This document shows, one piece after another, positions 7,724 to 16,219 of a stretch of 64,000 bases of DNA. Position 1 is the first letter of the stretch; the number at the start of each line of letters is the position of its first letter. This stretch comes from Lysinimonas soli. GTDB lineage: Bacteria > Actinomycetota > Actinomycetes > Actinomycetales > Microbacteriaceae. The translations under genes were made by a program, and so were the position numbers. The stretch spans positions 186,001 to 250,000 of the forward strand of contig NZ_JBHSMG010000003.1 in assembly GCF_042655435.1 (NCBI RefSeq), in the 5' to 3' direction. The notes under the pieces are model-generated. The model was not told the origin of the DNA and made no database searches. It was given only the letters and a program-made list of their open reading frames with translations.

Positions 7724-9451
7724 GTGTCTCTCGCATTCGATTCACAACGACAAATCCAATCGGCCAAGGACGAGATCCTCGGCCAGGGTCCGGCGGCCTT
7801 CGCCCCTGACCTCGAACTCGTCCGCTCCTGGGAGCGGTCCAAGGCCGCGATCGGCGTGCCCTCGAACATCCGCGACGTCCCGCAGGTCGCGGACGAACTG
7901 CTCGACGCGCATCTGCTCGACATGTTCCGCGCGCCCCTGACGAAGTTCTCGGACGACCTCTCGGGTACCGGACTCGGACTCCTTCTCGCGGATGCCAAGG
8001 GGCAGATCCTGCAACGCTGGAGTCACGACTCGTCGGTGGTCCAGCATCTCGATCGCCTGGGAACCATGCGCGGCGCGGTGCTCGCCGAGGACGTCGTCGG
8101 CACCAACGGCGTCGGCACCGTGATCGCGACGGGCAAGACCGTCCAGATCAACGGGACCGAGCACTTCGCCGACTTCTACAGCACCGCGATGTGCACGGGG
8201 GGACCGATCCGGCATCCCCTCACCGGCAAGCTGTTGGCCGTCATCACGCTCTCGTCCGAGCTCTCGCCGAAGAGCAAGCTGCTCCTGCCCCTGCTGCACT
8301 CGGTGACCACGCAGCTCGAACAGCACGTGCTCGATGTCGAGCAGCCGGAATCGCGGCGCATGTTCGATGCGTTCCTGTCGATCAGCCGGGACGCCACCGG
8401 GCCGGTGATCGCCTTCGGGCCGCAGGGACTGATGATGCAGAGCCGATCGGCGAGCCGGTTGAGTTCCGACGACCTCGCCCTTCTCCAGCGGATGCTCGAG
8501 GACGGCCGTCCGGCCGGGCGCTATCGGCTCGAGCTCTCCGATGGCGCGGTCGACCTGCAGCTGACCACCCTCGACCACGGCGATCACGTGGTCATGGCGA
8601 TGGAGAAACAGCTCTCGCGGACTCCGGTCCCGGCGCCGCGGCCTCGGGCGCCGCTCGCGGGACGATCCTCTGAGTGGCTCGCCGCGGTCAATGTGCTCGG
8701 TCGGCAGCGGGACGCCTCGGTGCCCCTGATCATCGCCGGCGAGCCCGGCGTGGGCAAGACCTCGCTCGCGCTCGGCTTCCCCTTCCGGCCCGGGTCGGTT
8801 CACGCCACGGGGAAGGTCGTGGATGCCGCCGAGCGCCACATCCAGGGACTTCGGAAGTGGCTGCAGTCGCTGACCGAGCGCTTGAGCACGGGGGCGCCGC
8901 TCGTCATCCGCGGTGTCGAGACCCTCGATGCGCCGGCGCTCGACGGCCTGCGTTCGGTGCTCGAGAACACCCCTCACCCGGGTCGCGTGCTGCTGACGCT
9001 CACGGCCGCCGATTCCGACGAGGCGGACTCCGCGGCTCGACGGCTCAACGCGGGGTGCCTGTGGCTGCCGCCGCTGCGCGAGCGGTTCACCGACATCCCC
9101 GCGCTCTGGCACGCGCTCTCGTCCGAAGACGCCGTCGGAGCCGGCCTCCAGCCCACGAGCGAGGCGATCGAAGTGCTGCGGGCCTACCGCTGGCCGGGCA
9201 ACGTCAAAGAGCTCCGGGCGATCCTGGGCGAGCTCGTCCGCTCCGGCAAGAAGGGCGTCGTGACCCCCGAGGACCTTCCGGCGGCGATGCGCAGCGCCAA
9301 GGTGCTCAGCCTGATCGAGCGGGTCGAGCTCGAGGCCATCCGCAAGGCGCTGGATGAGGCGGAGGGCAACCGGGCCAAGGCGGCGGAGATCCTCGGGCTG
9401 TCACGCGCGACGGTGTACCGCAAGATGAAGGCGTACCACCTGACGGCGTGA
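7724..9451 (+). CDS. AcoR-like GAF/Fis-type transcriptional regulator without a sigma-54 contact motif
   Basis: A 575-aa protein. The N-terminal sensor carries GTNGVGTVI and HFADFYSTAMCTGGPI, which are typical of AcoR-type GAF domains. The middle has a short AAA+ remnant with a good Walker A (GEPGVGKTS) but no visible GAFTGA loop and a poor Walker B (LVIRGVETLD). The C-terminus has RYRWPGNVKEL-like WPGNVKEL and a Fis helix-turn-helix (NRAKAAEILGLSRATVYRKM). Such proteins in actinobacteria control ketone, propane and alcohol oxidation genes without sigma-54. The GTG at 7724 follows AGGAG by eight bases; an upstream GTG at 7694 is possible. It stands between the two halves of the BVMO region and is the best candidate for its activator. 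Confidence 0.85.
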   Translation: MSLAFDSQRQIQSAKDEILGQGPAAFAPDLELVRSWERSKAAIGVPSNIRDVPQVADELLDAHLLDMFRAPLTKFSDDLSGTGLGLLLADAKGQILQRWSHDSSVVQHLDRLGTMRGAVLAEDVVGTNGVGTVIATGKTVQINGTEHFADFYSTAMCTGGPIRHPLTGKLLAVITLSSELSPKSKLLLPLLHSVTTQLEQHVLDVEQPESRRMFDAFLSISRDATGPVIAFGPQGLMMQSRSASRLSSDDLALLQRMLEDGRPAGRYRLELSDGAVDLQLTTLDHGDHVVMAMEKQLSRTPVPAPRPRAPLAGRSSEWLAAVNVLGRQRDASVPLIIAGEPGVGKTSLALGFPFRPGSVHATGKVVDAAERHIQGLRKWLQSLTERLSTGAPLVIRGVETLDAPALDGLRSVLENTPHPGRVLLTLTAADSDEADSAARRLNAGCLWLPPLRERFTDIPALWHALSSEDAVGAGLQPTSEAIEVLRAYRWPGNVKELRAILGELVRSGKKGVVTPEDLPAAMRSAKVLSLIERVELEAIRKALDEAEGNRAKAAEILGLSRATVYRKMKAYHLTA

Positions 9452-9460
9452 CCGTCCGCG

Positions 9461-10483
9461 CTAGCGCGAGTTCGCGGCCTCGATCGCCCGGGGCGGACGC
9501 GCCGCCGAGACACGGCGGCTGATCCGAGGGATGAGTTCCCGCACCAGCACGACGACGATCAGCACGACCGCCTGCGCGACGAGCTGCTGCGCATCGGTCC
9601 ACCCGAGGGCGCGGAGGAGCTGTCCGAGCTGGGTCAGGAAGAGGGCCGCGACACCTGACGCGATGACGCTGGCCAGGCCACCGGTCAGGACGGTGCCGCC
9701 GAGGACGACCGCGGCGACGGTCGGAAGCAGGTAGCTGTCGCCCAGGAAGAGCTGCGGCGTCTGCGTGTAGCCCGCCAGGAGCACCCCCGCGGCGCCGTAG
9801 CAGACGCCCGCGAAGCCGTAGGCGAGGGTCTGATACAGGTTGACCCGGATCCCGAGCGCGATGGCGGCTCGCTCGCTGACGCCGACGGCCGTGAGCCGTC
9901 GCCCGATGATCGACTTCTGAGTCAGGAATCCGACGATGATGACCACCACGACGGCGATGATCAGGGTGTTGGGAATCCCGATCGTGCGCGCGAGGGCGAA
10001 CCTCGTGAGCACGGCCGGCGCCGACGCGGGCGTCCCGTTCGCGAGGGCGAACACGGTGCCGAGCAGAAGGGCGTTCATCCCCAGGGTCGCGACGAGCGGG
10101 GCCAGCCGGAAGACCGTCACCAGCAGGCCGTTGACCAGGCCGGCGATTCCCGGTCCGACGACACCGAGGATCACGGCCAGCCATACCGGCCACCCCTCGT
10201 TCTGCGGGAGAGCGCTGGCCAGCACGGCGCCGAGGGCCATCATCCCGGGAACCGAGAGGTCGAGTCCCCGCTGCTGGATGACGAGGGTCTGGCCCGCGGC
10301 CGCGATCGCCAGAACCGAGGCGAACGGCAGCATGCTCAGCAGGGGAGCGACGCCGAGGCTGCCGGGAGCGATGATCGGGCTCAGTGCGAACAGGGCGATC
10401 GTCGCGATCCAGATGGAACTGGATCGGCCGGACAGGATCCGGCGCCAGCCCGACTCCGCGAGGGGGTTCCGAGGGGTGTTCAT
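9461..10483 (-). CDS. Sugar-type ABC transporter permease (RbsC-like, BPD_transp_2)
   Basis: A 340-aa polytopic membrane protein with about nine hydrophobic segments. It carries the family pattern IQQRGLDLSVPGMMALGAV near residue 70-90 and AAVVLGGTVLTGG in the C-terminal third. It overlaps the upstream fusion gene by ATGA and ends ten bases from the convergent regulator. It would pair with the permease half of that fusion to form a heterodimeric channel. It is a paralog of the permease at 62688. Confidence 0.9.
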   Translation of the reverse strand: MNTPRNPLAESGWRRILSGRSSSIWIATIALFALSPIIAPGSLGVAPLLSMLPFASVLAIAAAGQTLVIQQRGLDLSVPGMMALGAVLASALPQNEGWPVWLAVILGVVGPGIAGLVNGLLVTVFRLAPLVATLGMNALLLGTVFALANGTPASAPAVLTRFALARTIGIPNTLIIAVVVVIIVGFLTQKSIIGRRLTAVGVSERAAIALGIRVNLYQTLAYGFAGVCYGAAGVLLAGYTQTPQLFLGDSYLLPTVAAVVLGGTVLTGGLASVIASGVAALFLTQLGQLLRALGWTDAQQLVAQAVVLIVVVLVRELIPRISRRVSAARPPRAIEAANSR

Positions 10484-13032
10484 CGTGCCGCCTTCCGTCG
10501 TGCGCCCCGAAGGGTGGTGTAGGTGATCGCCGCCAGCAGCGTGATGACGCCGGGGAGCCAGTACCCCCATGCCGACGACAGCCCGAGGAACGGCGAGATG
10601 TTGAGCACCTGCTCGACCAGGAGTGCCGCCGCGAGCACCCCGAGGAACGATCCGCGCCCGCCGAACACGCTGGCTCCGGCGAGCACCACGATCGTCACCG
10701 AGGAGAGCGTGTACGAGATGCTGGGGGTGCCGTCGCCGATTCCGATCTGAGCCATCATGATGATGGCCGCGGGCAGCACGAGCAGCGAGCAGAGCAGGTA
10801 CGAGAACAGCAGCACGCGGCGCGCGGGGATGCCCAGGCGTTCCGCCGCGTCGCGCCGCGAGCCGACCGCACGCAGCTCGACCCCCCAGCGGGTCCGGCGC
10901 AGGCCCCACTCGAGCACCAGCACGATGACCGTCGCCACGATCGTCACGACCGGCACGATTCCGACGCGGGAGCTGACGGCGCTCGTCACGGTTTCGGAGA
11001 TCAGGCCGCCCGGTGTCGAGCGCAGCGACAGGTAGGCGCCCTGCAGGGCGATGAACATCGCGAGGGTCGCGACGACCGGGTTGATGTTGAAGCGGGTCAC
11101 CAGAACGCCGTTGATCAGCCCGATGCCCGCCGCGCCGGCGATCATCAGACCGAAGCCGAGGAGGAAGTTGCCGCCGTCGACCACCCAGAACGACGAGACC
11201 ACCACGAGGAAGCCCATCAGGGGACCGACCGAGAGATCGAATCCCGCTCCGAGCACCACGACCTGTTGAGCGGCTCCCACCAGGATCAGCGGCGCAGCCA
11301 GCAGAAGGAGGTTGTTGATGTTGAACGCCGAGAAGTAGCTCGGATTCGTGATCGACACGGCGACGCCGAGCAGCAGGAACAGCGCGCCCAGGACGGCCGC
11401 CGGCGAACTGTCGCCGCGAAGCCACCCTCGGAAGCCGCCGAATCGACCCCGGCGTGCGGGGGCGTGCTCGACCGTCGAGGTCGAGGTGAGCGCCGCACTG
11501 GTGATCGCCGACTCGCTGATCGCGTCGCCGGCCAGCTCCTCGACGATCGCGCCGCGCGACATGATCAGCACCCGGTCGCAGAGGCCCTGCAGCTCGACGC
11601 CGTCCGACGACAGAACGACGACCGCGGCGCCCTGCCCGGCGGCGTCGCGCAGGATCTTGTAGATGTCGACGCGTGCTCCGGCATCCACGCCTTGGGTCGG
11701 TTCCTCGCCCAGCAGGACGCGCGGCTTCGAGAGCAGCGTGCGCGCCAGCACGACCTTCTGCTGGTTGCCGCCCGAGAGCGTCGAGATCGCCGCTCGCGGT
11801 GACGAGGTCTTGATGGCGAGGTTGCGGATCTGCTCGAGCGCGGTGGCCATGATGCGGTGCTCGCGCACGATGCCGCCCGAGGCGACCTCGGGCAAGGTCT
11901 TCATGACGGCGTTCTCGCTGACGGCGAGAGAGAGGAAGACGCCCTCGCCGTGACGGTCCGCCGGCACGTAGACGGTTCCCGCGGCGGCGGCGGCCACGTT
12001 GCTGCCGACCTTGATGGGCTGACCCGCCACGCTGATCGAACCGGTGGCCGGGATGAGCCCGGCGAGGGCGCGGATCAGCTCGGATTGGCCGTTGCCCTGC
12101 ACACCCGCGATGCCCACCACCTCTCCGGGGCGCACCGAGAAGGTGATGTCGTGGAAGTACTCGCTGGACAGGCGGTGCACTTCGAGCTGCCGGGAGTCGG
12201 ATGCCATCACGCCGTCATCGGCCTTGTCGGGGAACACCGTGTCGAGGGCCCGGCCGATCACCCGCTCGATGATCTGGTCCTCGGTGACGTCGGCGGCGTC
12301 GAAGGTGCCGCGCACCTGGCCGTCGCGGAGCACCGTGATGCGATCGGCGATCTCCTTGACCTCCGGGATGCGATGCGAGATGTACACGACCGAGGACCGA
12401 CCCGCGACGATCTCCCGGATGCGCCGGAACAGCCTCTGCGCCTCCTCGAGGCTCAGGTGCTCGGTGGGCTCGTCGAGGATCAGCACCCGGGGCTCCAGGG
12501 CGATCGCCTTCGCGATCTCGACGATGAAACGCTGCTCGACCGTGAGATCCGACACGCGGGTGCGCGCATCCACCCCCATCTGCCAGGGGTCGAGCCGGGT
12601 CTGCGCCCACCGTGGGGCGTTGCGCAGCCCGCCCACCCGGCGATAGCCGACCCCGATCGCCATGTTCTCGGCGACCGTGAGGTCGGGCAGCAGGGCGGGA
12701 TCCTGACGGACGATGGCGAGGCCGAGCGATCTGGCCTCGTCGGGCGAGGCGCTCGACAGGTGCACCCCGCCGATCTCGACGGAGCCCTCGTCGGCCGCGA
12801 GCGCTCCGGACGCGACCGCCATCAGGGTGGACTTGCCCGCCCCGTTCTCGCCGACGAGCGCGTGCACCTCTCCGGCTCGCACCTCGAGGTTCACGTCGGT
12901 GAGGGCTCGGACGCCGGGGAACGACTTGCCGATCCCGACGAGCCGCAGCAGAACCTCGGCGTCGTCGGAGTGCAGGCGGTGCGGCTCATCGCGGGGGACG
13001 GCCTGCTCGTTCGCTTGCTCTGTCAGATTCAC
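10480..13032 (-). CDS. Sugar-type ABC transporter: tandem ATPase fused to permease
   Basis: An 850-aa natural fusion. Residues about 1-505 are an RbsA-like double ATPase and about 515-850 an RbsC-like permease with around nine hydrophobic segments and VVLGAGFDLSVGP. ATPase 1 has Walker A GENGAGKST and Walker B LILDEPT, with a divergent signature (LTVEQ). ATPase 2 has a good signature LSGGNQQ but a degenerate P-loop region (GVQGNGQSE) and Walker B LLGEEPT, where the usual Asp is Glu; asymmetry of the second site is common in this family. The start is a GTG with AAAGGA eight bases upstream. It belongs with the lipoprotein at 13852 and the permease at 9461. The solute is unknown; monosaccharide-like or small polar compounds are usual. 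Confidence 0.92.
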   Translation of the reverse strand: MNLTEQANEQAVPRDEPHRLHSDDAEVLLRLVGIGKSFPGVRALTDVNLEVRAGEVHALVGENGAGKSTLMAVASGALAADEGSVEIGGVHLSSASPDEARSLGLAIVRQDPALLPDLTVAENMAIGVGYRRVGGLRNAPRWAQTRLDPWQMGVDARTRVSDLTVEQRFIVEIAKAIALEPRVLILDEPTEHLSLEEAQRLFRRIREIVAGRSSVVYISHRIPEVKEIADRITVLRDGQVRGTFDAADVTEDQIIERVIGRALDTVFPDKADDGVMASDSRQLEVHRLSSEYFHDITFSVRPGEVVGIAGVQGNGQSELIRALAGLIPATGSISVAGQPIKVGSNVAAAAAGTVYVPADRHGEGVFLSLAVSENAVMKTLPEVASGGIVREHRIMATALEQIRNLAIKTSSPRAAISTLSGGNQQKVVLARTLLSKPRVLLGEEPTQGVDAGARVDIYKILRDAAGQGAAVVVLSSDGVELQGLCDRVLIMSRGAIVEELAGDAISESAITSAALTSTSTVEHAPARRGRFGGFRGWLRGDSSPAAVLGALFLLLGVAVSITNPSYFSAFNINNLLLLAAPLILVGAAQQVVVLGAGFDLSVGPLMGFLVVVSSFWVVDGGNFLLGFGLMIAGAAGIGLINGVLVTRFNINPVVATLAMFIALQGAYLSLRSTPGGLISETVTSAVSSRVGIVPVVTIVATVIVLVLEWGLRRTRWGVELRAVGSRRDAAERLGIPARRVLLFSYLLCSLLVLPAAIIMMAQIGIGDGTPSISYTLSSVTIVVLAGASVFGGRGSFLGVLAAALLVEQVLNISPFLGLSSAWGYWLPGVITLLAAITYTTLRGARRKAAR

Positions 13033-13059
13033 GCGGGGATCCTTTCGGGGTGCCGAGCG

Positions 13060-13779
13060 CTACTGCGCGAGGTATCCGCCGTCGATGACGAGTTCGGAGC
13101 CCGTCACGAAGCTCGCCTCGTCGCTGGCCAGGAAGAGCACGCCGTTCGCGATCTCCTCGGGCTGGCCGGCTCGGCCCATGGGCGTCTGCCCGACGACGTA
13201 GGCGTTGATGTCGGGGTCTTGCGACTCCGTCAGAGGGGTCCAGATGAATCCGGGATGCACCGAGTTCACCCGGATGTTCTCTTTGGCGTAGGTGATCGCG
13301 GCGTTCTTCGACATGTTGCGGACGGCGCCCTTGGTGGCGTGGTAGGCGTGACCGCCCGACACCGCCGCGGTTCCCCAGATCGACGAGATGTTGATGATCG
13401 ACCCGCCGCCGTTGCTGAGCATGGAGGGGATCACCTCGCGCATGCCGAGCCAGACGCCGGTCTGGTTGATGCCGATGACCGTGTTCCAGTCGTCGAGCGA
13501 GAGTTCGTGGACGTTGTCGTAGATGATCACGCCGGCGTTGTTGACGAGGATGTCGACGCGACCGTGTCGCGCGATGACCTCCTCGACCACGGTCTTCCAG
13601 CCCTTCTCCTGCGACACCTCGAGCTGGAGGTACTCGATACCCTCCGGGAAGGTCTCGGATGCTCCGCGCCCGGTCGCGACGACCGTCGCCCCTTCGCGTG
13701 CGAAGGTCTCGGCGATCGAGCGACCGATGCCTCGGCCCGCTCCGGTGACGATTGCGACTTTGCCGGTCAGGCGATCCAT
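13060..13779 (-). CDS. SDR family NAD(P)-dependent oxidoreductase
   Basis: A 239-aa classical short-chain dehydrogenase with TGAGRGIG (cofactor), NNAG, a Ser in IINISSIWG and the catalytic YHATK. The C-terminal ELVIDGGYLAQ is typical. AAAGGA precedes the ATG. It lies inside the ABC-transporter operon, behind a strong hairpin, and resembles the SDR at 16220. In this context it probably oxidises a cyclic alcohol to the ketone used by the BVMO, or a ring hydroxyl of an intermediate (inference). Confidence 0.9.
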   Translation of the reverse strand: MDRLTGKVAIVTGAGRGIGRSIAETFAREGATVVATGRGASETFPEGIEYLQLEVSQEKGWKTVVEEVIARHGRVDILVNNAGVIIYDNVHELSLDDWNTVIGINQTGVWLGMREVIPSMLSNGGGSIINISSIWGTAAVSGGHAYHATKGAVRNMSKNAAITYAKENIRVNSVHPGFIWTPLTESQDPDINAYVVGQTPMGRAGQPEEIANGVLFLASDEASFVTGSELVIDGGYLAQ

Positions 13780-13800
13780 GTCTGTGTCCTTTGCTGGTGC

Positions 13801-13837
13801 GGGTGCCGGCCCCGCCCATGAGCGGAGGCCGGCACCC
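13801..13837 (-). terminator. Strong intergenic hairpin (attenuator or mRNA-stability element)
   Basis: Outer stem of 11 perfect base pairs (GGGTGCCGGCC with its complement), then a one-base bulge and a further 4-bp stem CCGC/GCGG. It lies between the binding-protein gene and the SDR of the same strand. Hairpins at this point often let the binding protein be made in excess over the membrane parts. Confidence 0.65.
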
Positions 13838-13851
13838 GGTGTTCGAGAGGG

Positions 13852-15012
13852 TTACTTGAAGAGGTCCGACAGCTGCTGGACGGTCAGGCCGGACGACAGG
13901 ATGGCGTCGTCGGGCAGGGCCTTCTGGCAGTTCGGCTGCTTCGACGAGTCGGTCGAGTCCTCGATGATCTGGAGGTTGAAGGTGCTCGGCTCGGTGTTGT
14001 CGATCCCGTTCGCCGCGGCGAGTCCCTTGTTGAGGGCCTCCTGGACGATCCAGTTGCGAGACGACTCCGTGGCGATCTGGTACTTCGGCTCCGTGTCCTT
14101 GTACTGGTACCAGAGGCACGAGAACTGGTTGGAGTCGTTGGCCGACCACGGCGGGATCGGCTGGTTCGCCGCGAGGAACGCGCGGATGCCGCCCACGGAG
14201 CCTCCGCCGTAGTCCGAGACGATTCCGTCGATCTTGCCGTACTTGGTGATCAGGCCGGCGACCACCTGCTGCGTCTTGCCGGGCTCCCAATCGGTGGCGA
14301 CAGGTCCGTCGGTGTTGAGCAGCGTGATGCCGGGGTTCTTCTTGGCGGCCGCGACGACTCCGTCGTAGACGCCCTGCGAGTAGGAGTTGCCGGCGATGCC
14401 ACCGAGCATGACCAGGTTGCCCTTGCCACCCATCGTCTTGATCGTCCAGTCGGCCAGGTTCTGGCCGTAGGTCCTGATGTCCTCGGCGACGAAGGCGGTG
14501 TAGTCCTTGCCGGGAACGCCACCGGGGGATCCGACGAACGGGACGACCTTGACTCCGGCCGCCGTCGCCTTCTTGATGGTCGGCAGCAGAGCCTGACCTC
14601 CGTCGACGAAGGTGACAATCACGTCGACCTTCTGGGCGACGAGGGAGTTGATGTCGGAGATGGCCTTCTGCGTGTCGCCCTGGGCGTCGGTGTAGAGCAC
14701 CTTCTTGATGTTCTTGCACTTCTTGACGTCTTCCAGGAACACCTGCTTGGTGATCTTGCGCCAGGAGTTGCCGCCGAAGCCGTCGGCCAGTGCGACCGTC
14801 AGGGGCTTGGTGCCGCAGTACTTGGTGATCGAGCCGATGTCGCTCTGCACGCCGACACCGTCTGTGGTGATCTTCGCGGTCGAGGAGCCGGAGCCGGTTC
14901 CTCCGCTCAGGGAGCCGCTGGAGCAGCCGGTCAGAGCAAGGGCCGACACCATGGCGATCGCTGCGATCGCGGTGACCCCCTTGCGCGATTTCATCGAGAT
15001 GTTCACATTCAT
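13852..15012 (-). CDS. ABC transporter substrate-binding lipoprotein (Peripla_BP_4 type)
   Basis: A 386-aa lipoprotein. A basic N-terminus and hydrophobic stretch end in the lipobox ALTGC. The mature part has the two-lobe ribose-binding-like pattern with VDVIVTFVDGGQALLP and KIDGIVSDYGGGS. A short spacer follows the lipid cysteine (GSLSGGTGSGSS). The ATG at 15012 was chosen because AGAAAG precedes it; the ATG six codons later has no ribosome site. First gene of the importer operon and divergent from the esterase. The N-terminal mature region (YCGTKPLTVALADGFGGNSW) is closely mirrored by the truncated lipoprotein at 63749, so the two importers are paralogs. Confidence 0.92.
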   Translation of the reverse strand: MNVNISMKSRKGVTAIAAIAMVSALALTGCSSGSLSGGTGSGSSTAKITTDGVGVQSDIGSITKYCGTKPLTVALADGFGGNSWRKITKQVFLEDVKKCKNIKKVLYTDAQGDTQKAISDINSLVAQKVDVIVTFVDGGQALLPTIKKATAAGVKVVPFVGSPGGVPGKDYTAFVAEDIRTYGQNLADWTIKTMGGKGNLVMLGGIAGNSYSQGVYDGVVAAAKKNPGITLLNTDGPVATDWEPGKTQQVVAGLITKYGKIDGIVSDYGGGSVGGIRAFLAANQPIPPWSANDSNQFSCLWYQYKDTEPKYQIATESSRNWIVQEALNKGLAAANGIDNTEPSTFNLQIIEDSTDSSKQPNCQKALPDDAILSSGLTVQQLSDLFK

Positions 15013-15163
15013 CTGCTTTCTGTCGGTGAGGCCGGGGTCGTGCCGCTGAGTGCGGCAGATGTCATCGTTGACGCCGGCTCGGACTGTCTGTGATTGCACG
15101 GGGCGAGGTGCGCCCCCTGGGCTATGAGTCTCCGGGCTGCTCGTCGGCGCCCGGGCGTCAGCT

Positions 15164-15190
15164 TGAGACTCGGATGGGTCATTTTGCGAC
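15164..15190 (+). promoter_or_regulatory. Shared regulatory element, copy B (esterase / transporter intergenic region)
   Basis: TGAGAC, 3 bases, GATG, 1 base, GTCATT, 1 base, TGCGAC, identical in blocks and spacing to 2899-2925. It lies 66 bases before the esterase start and 151 bases from the divergent lipoprotein start, so it could serve both. Confidence 0.6.
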
Positions 15191-15256
15191 GGCCGGATTC
15201 GCGGGTCGCGGCAGGCGACATCCTGGTGCTCCAGCGACTTCGCGAAGGAGAGAACC

Positions 15257-16171
15257 GTGTCAGCACCTGTGCCCACCGACCTGCTCGGTCAGATGTATGC
15301 CGACTGGATCGCCGAGATGACGAAGTACCCCGACATGTCGCTCGGGCTGCTCCGCATCGTCTTCGAGGACTGGGCGAGGGCCACGACGGAGCCCACGGAG
15401 GTGTCGTACGAGGAGACGAGCTTCGGTGGCGTGCCGGGCATCCTGGTCATGCCGCGGGACAGCGACCCGAAGCAGATGGTCGTGCTCATGCACGGCGGCG
15501 GGTTCGCTCTGGGATCGTCCGCGACGCACCGCAAGCTGGCGGGCCACCTGGCCAAGGCCATGGGGACGTACGCCTTCGTCGCCGACTTCAGGCTGGCTCC
15601 CGAGACGCGGTTCCCCGGCCAGCTGCACGACGGGGTCGCGATCATCGACGCGCTCGTCGCCGACGGCTACGACATGCGCGACATCACCCTGGTCGGCGAC
15701 AGCGCGGGCGCCAACCTGGCCCTCGGGATGGTTCAGATGCTGAAGCAACAGGGCAAGGCGCTGCCGGGCCAGGTGATCACGATGTCGCCGTGGCTCAACA
15801 TGGAGAACAACGGCGAGACCCTCGTCACCAACAACGACACGGACTTCCTGATCGCGCCGGAGGGACTGCAGGGCAACATCGATCGCTACCTCGACGATCC
15901 GGCGCTGTGGACCGACCCTCTGGCGAATCCCCTGTACGCCGAGTACGCGGGCTTCCCGCGGCTGTACATCTGCGCGAGCCCCCAGGAATCCCTCTGGGAC
16001 AACGCGACCCGCCTCGACGAGCTCGCGCGCGCCGCCGGCGTCGACGTCACGTTCTCCGCCGGTGACGGCATGCAGCACGTCTACCCGCTCCTGGCCGGTC
16101 GCGAGCCGCGCGCCGACGAGGAGATCGCACTCATCGCGGACTGGTACCGCGCGGGCCGCGCGCACCGCTAG
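15257..16171 (+). CDS. Alpha/beta hydrolase, HSL-type esterase (probable lactone hydrolase)
   Basis: A 304-aa esterase. The oxyanion motif HGGGF is at about residue 78, the nucleophile elbow GDSAG at about 148, the acid residue in SLWDNA and the catalytic His in GMQHVYP. This is the group to which epsilon-caprolactone and monoterpene-lactone hydrolases belong. GTG start with GGAG upstream. It carries the same upstream element as the BVMO, which fits hydrolysis of the lactone made by the BVMO. It is followed by an SDR and an ene-reductase on the same strand. Activity on lactones is inferred, not shown. Confidence 0.88.
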   Translation: MSAPVPTDLLGQMYADWIAEMTKYPDMSLGLLRIVFEDWARATTEPTEVSYEETSFGGVPGILVMPRDSDPKQMVVLMHGGGFALGSSATHRKLAGHLAKAMGTYAFVADFRLAPETRFPGQLHDGVAIIDALVADGYDMRDITLVGDSAGANLALGMVQMLKQQGKALPGQVITMSPWLNMENNGETLVTNNDTDFLIAPEGLQGNIDRYLDDPALWTDPLANPLYAEYAGFPRLYICASPQESLWDNATRLDELARAAGVDVTFSAGDGMQHVYPLLAGREPRADEEIALIADWYRAGRAHR

Positions 16172-16219
16172 TCGACCCGCTCACCTCCCCACCGACCGTG
16201 CTCCGCCGAAAGGAACGCC

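Noticed and set aside
11857..13821. 654-codon plus frame opposite the ABC fusion and SDR
   Set aside because: Shadow of the minus-strand genes; no family pattern and biased His/Asp/Arg composition.
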